Of a stretch of DNA of 11,922 nucleotides, positions 8,922-11,922 are shown piece by piece; position 1 is the first letter of the stretch, and the number at the start of each line of letters is the position of its first letter. A program made the translations under genes and the position numbers. The stretch is from Smittium culicis (Eukaryota > Kickxellomycota > Harpellomycetes > Harpellales > Legeriomycetaceae): positions 1 through 11,922 of the forward strand of contig LSSN01005927.1 of the NCBI GenBank assembly GCA_001970855.1, in the 5' to 3' direction. The notes under the pieces were generated by a model that saw only the letters and a program-made list of their open reading frames with translations, was not told the DNA's origin and did no database searches.

Positions 8922-9071
8922 AATTTTACAACTGTGAAATTTTTTTTAGCGTATTATTTAATGATCATTAAACCAATCATCAGTGAATATTTATCTGCTA
9001 TAGTGGCGGATGAGGATCTGTCGATGAGTTATATTTTAAATGTTTTTTGTATAGTTTTAAATTATGCTTAA
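8922..9071 (+). pseudogene. Short open frame ending in tandem TAA TAA, possible gene remnant
   Basis: The plus frame is open from 8922, just after a TAA, to the first of two consecutive TAA stops (9069-9074). It contains an ATG at 8961, giving 36 codons from there. The product includes KPIISEYLSAIVADEDLSM, a balanced composition unlike the Lys/Asn/Ile/Phe noise around it. The underlying bases (about 8970-9030) form a local G+C island. It could be the C-terminal end of a lost gene or a very small gene. No family is recognised. Confidence 0.22.
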
Positions 9072-9481
9072 TAAGCTCTCTGAGAAAAAAAAAATAGATT
9101 CTTTATATTAATGACGAGACTTTATGTAACTACTCAAGATCAGAAAATATATTTCATATAATAGGTAATACTATTCTTTGATTATTTTTTAAATCGTTCA
9201 TTAAATGATTAATCCCTTAAAGTAGCATTAACCCTTCTATTTAATATAATTTATTTTTTCAAAAAGCTTTTATCATTATAATCGATTTTGTGCAAATTAT
9301 GAATATAGATTGCTTACAAAAAATGCGGTTAATAAGCATATTAAAAAAAAAAATTAAAATGATTTCTATACTACACCCACTTATTTCTAGTAATTTTTAA
9401 CACTAAAAATACAATTTTTATTTTTTTAACTAAAAAAATCATCATAATTTTAAAATATATTATATAAACCTAGTTTTATTC

Positions 9482-9595
9482 CTATTTTCTCTTTACCCTC
9501 AAAATTATACTAAAATAATCATTAGCATCGCTTATATCAATAAAACCCTTAAAAATTCTCAGCAGTAGCTCAAATAATTCGACTACTAGTTCCAT
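9482..9595 (-). CDS. Very small ORF, 37 aa, hypothetical
   Basis: An ATG at 9593-9595 opens a 37-codon minus-strand frame ending in TAG (9482-9484). The peptide is strikingly regular: an acidic and leucine-rich start (MELVVELFELLLRIFKGF) that could form an amphipathic helix, then an acidic patch (DISDANDY) and a basic end (RVKRK). It lies in the part of the window where the minus strand is G-rich, the coding-strand skew of the transporter. Upstream the same frame is broken by several stops. It may be the surviving tail of a decayed gene or a chance frame. Confidence 0.2.
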   Translation of the reverse strand: MELVVELFELLLRIFKGFIDISDANDYFSIILRVKRK

Positions 9596-10189
9596 AAAAT
9601 TCGAAAATCATTCTTAATAAAAGTTCATCCACTTAATAATTCAATATTTTCTTTAAAAATTTTTATAGATGCATAATTTAAATAAACTAAGGTTTGTTTT
9701 TAGTTAATTATCAGTATACACTCTAATAAAAAATATTAAAAAATAACACAGAAAATTTATTATCATATATTTTTAACACTTTTGGATAATTTATTGATCC
9801 AAAAATATTTTGAATTAAGTAATTACCAAAATAAACTTCATTGGCAATTATATCTATATTTATTTTGTGCTCGTAGTATTTTATCTAATTATTTTTTCCT
9901 TTAAATATATTATCGTTTTTTTCAAGCTTTAATTTCATATTATTTTAAAGATTTCACTTTATTTATAATCTCACATAAAAAACTGATGATAATAAATCAT
10001 TATCATTCTTTGTATCTTTAAAATTGCTATGGGATCGAATTTTTTCGTAATAAGCAGTTATATAATAGCTTTTTAGATAAATTAAAGCTTTAAATTATTT
10101 GATTTTTAAATTAAACTATACATTTTTACATATATCAGGTATAATTATAACTATAATTAAAATTTTTTAGTATTAAATTTACTAATTTT

Positions 10190-10219
10190 TTTAATTTTAA
10201 TCCAAAAATTAAAATTAAA
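10190..10219. repeat. 12-base perfect AT-rich hairpin
   Basis: TTTAATTTTAAT (10190-10201) and ATTAAAATTAAA (10208-10219) pair perfectly around a 6-base loop (CCAAAA). It lies about 20 bases beyond the TAA that ends the minus-strand open frame at 10238-10498, a position where a 3'-end structure could sit. The arms are pure A/T, so chance is a real possibility. Confidence 0.4.
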
Positions 10220-10237
10220 TCCTTAATAATCCAATAA

Positions 10238-10498
10238 TTAGAACTTTTCTTTTCTCTTATTTGATTTTAGATATTTATTTACATTTAAATGATATTTGGT
10301 ATTTTGAAGTTTCCAAATATAAAAGATGAGAGCCTTTAGCTCATCCATTTTAAAGTAAGTAAAAAACATTTCCTTCATCAGGGGTTTTAATAAATTTAAT
10401 AAGAGTTTAATTTTAAAGCGAAATAAAAATAAAGCCTATTTCACCACTATTAAATATACTCTAAAGATATTATTTTTTGTTAAAATTTTAAGTGACAT
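10238..10498 (-). pseudogene. 86-codon frame broken by one in-frame TAG
   Basis: An ATG at 10496-10498 begins a minus-strand frame that meets a TAG at 10436-10438 after 20 codons. It then runs 65 more codons to TAA at 10238-10240; an internal ATG at 10376-10378 would give 46 residues. The product is Leu/Lys/Phe-rich in the first half and contains KMDELKALIFYIWKLQNTK later, ending in a very basic tail (NKRKEKF). A single stop in 86 codons suggests a recently broken small gene. However, a few such frames are expected by chance in 8 kb at this base composition. No domain is recognised. Confidence 0.22.
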
Positions 10499-11250
10499 CG
10501 ATTTTTGCATATCCTTCCACAGTTATATTATTATATTATAAATAGTTTCTAGATATTTTTTTATAAAACCAACCGGGTCTATCCTTGATATTGTCAAATA
10601 CTTTAGTTTTTGTATACATATTTTTTTAATAATAAAGTTCAAAAGATAAAATTTCTTTCTCCAAAAATATCTACAAGTTTTTCAATACAGCTGTTCATTA
10701 ATTTATAGTTTATATTTGTTGTTATTTTAGGACTCATTAGTGTATTTTTTGCAGAATCTAGTATTTTATTATTTTATAACCGTATTTATTTTCTATCCTC
10801 TATAATACTTTATGTATTTTCTTCAAAGCATGTATTCTTTTTTTATTTTTTCTAGTATTATACATAATATTTCGATAAATATTTATTATTATTTTAAAAT
10901 CTTACAGAAGTAAACTAAAAAAAATTAAAGTCGACAAGTTAGTGATTGTTAATTATTTATTAAAAAAAAATTAAACCTAAAAAATAAAATAACTAAGAAG
11001 CCTTTTTTTTATTCGATATTTGTTATAGATGAAAAAATATTTTAATTATTATAAATTTTATAAAAAGTAAGAATAAAAAATTTAAATATTTTCCAATCAA
11101 AAAATAAATCATTTTACAGCTGCAAGCGTTTTAAAAATGAATTATGTTAATCTACTCTTTTTTATAAATAATTACCCAATATTCACCACAAAATAGCGTA
11201 AATAATTTATACTTTAATCTTATAAAAATGATTCTATTAAAGAAAAAAAA

Positions 11251-11640
11251 GTACAACTAAAAGTGGTATGACAGCAAAATTTATCTCTGATCCGATAAAG
11301 TTAATTTTGGCGTGTATTGCAAACATTTTGAAACAAAAATAGAAATTGTAAAATGTGCAAGCATTTGTATTAAATACGAAAATTTCGTGACATATTAGTC
11401 TATTATATCACCATAATTTGCGAAAATTACACAATTTGTAACAAAGATAATTTTTTTAAAAAATGTAAGAGGTGTGATGATGTCAAGTAAAAAAAGAGAA
11501 AAATTGTCAGCTAAATTTGCAAAAAGTTGCCTACTAAGATAATTTTTACCTTAGAGCGTTGCTAAATCAGACTTTACTATATAAAATTACTTTTTTTTAA
11601 AATACAAACATGCTTTCAAAAAAATAGAATTTAATTGATA
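11251..11640 (+). pseudogene. Cysteine-rich broken frame, possible BED-type zinc-finger (hAT-like) relic
   Basis: One plus-strand frame carries nine cysteine codons over about 90 codons, in a sequence poor in G and C. It reads NCKMCKHLY (codons from 11344), then a stop (TAA 11371-11373), then 38 open codons (11374-11487) with KFRDILVYYITIICENY, ICNKDNFF and KKCKRCDDVK. The order C-x2-C, an aromatic residue, a basic stretch, a hydrophobic helix and a further Cys resembles BED-type zinc fingers at the N-terminus of hAT transposases. The usual helix histidine is replaced by Tyr and the spacing is about one residue off. Many stops interrupt the frame: TGA 11269 and 11329; TAA 11296, 11302, 11488, 11512, 11563 and 11632. 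Overall stop density is near the chance level, so the case rests only on the cysteine pattern. Confidence 0.15.
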
Positions 11641-11922
11641 TTTTTTTACTATAAAACCTGAATATCAAAATATACGCGAAAAACATAGCGCAGATGATTA
11701 CAAACAGTAGAAAAAATATTAGGAATGTGAAATAGAAATAAAAAAATGATATACCAGAACTTTTTACAAATCTCCATGGAGGTAAATATTTTTATTTAAT
11801 CAAGCGTTTATGCTACATAATTTGTAATGTAATATATTATTATTAATAGAAATGTAACATAATTCCGAGATCTTTATAATTATTTGTTAGCTGTAGAATA
11901 GCAGCAAATAATAAATATACTT

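Larger units (their letters stand above)
9596..11240. other. AT-rich stretch outside the small ORFs, no other gene seen
   Basis: Apart from the broken frame and the hairpin listed separately, all six frames are closed at short intervals. From about 9.35 to 10 kb the plus strand has clearly more C than G, the reverse of 4.8-6.7 kb. Confidence 0.4.

Noticed and set aside
1..11922. CRISPR arrays, operons or bacterial defence systems
   Set aside because: No regularly spaced repeats, no clustered co-directional genes and no ribosome binding sites were seen; the window looks eukaryotic.

Overview
The window is a very AT-rich eukaryotic fragment with one convincing protein-coding gene. That gene is an intronless 497-codon transporter of the major facilitator superfamily (MFS) on the minus strand (2493-3986). 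Its motifs fit the fungal-type monocarboxylate-transporter-like (MCT/SLC16) branch. The sequence combines an intronless, divergent fungal-like carrier, a coding region clearly richer in G+C than its surroundings, and long flanks dominated by A/T runs. I infer a microsporidian or another AT-rich early-diverging fungus. This is not proven, because the window has no rRNA, tRNA or marker gene. Nothing looks bacterial: there are no operons, ribosome binding sites or CRISPR arrays.

Layout: (a) 1 to about 1080 is somewhat richer in G+C and holds no intact gene. It contains a 100-codon open frame without an ATG (130-432, minus), several short palindromes, a striking cluster of TGTCC(G/T) hexamers (487-817), and a minus-strand stretch that faintly recalls an OTU-protease cysteine loop (752-907). 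I read this block as probable decayed mobile-element or gene sequence. (b) 1080-2492 is AT-rich with two overlapping minus-strand open frames of doubtful status (1094-1517). (c) 2493-3986 is the transporter. (d) 3987-11922 is nearly 8 kb with no convincing intact gene. It contains islands of more complex sequence: a minus-strand frame broken by four stops with a nearby repeat family and hairpin (7024-7509), short open frames at 8922-9071, 9482-9595 and 10238-10498, and a cysteine-rich broken frame near the right end (11251-11640). The plus strand is G-rich relative to C from about 4.8 to 6.7 kb and C-rich relative to G from about 9.35 to 10 kb, which may record old gene orientations.

How it works together: only the transporter can be given a role. 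It is a 12-helix membrane carrier, probably for a small organic acid or related metabolite, and such uptake would suit a parasite that lives on host metabolites. The other items are possible fossils. At this base composition, several open frames of 40-80 codons are expected by chance in the non-coding part, so those calls carry low confidence.
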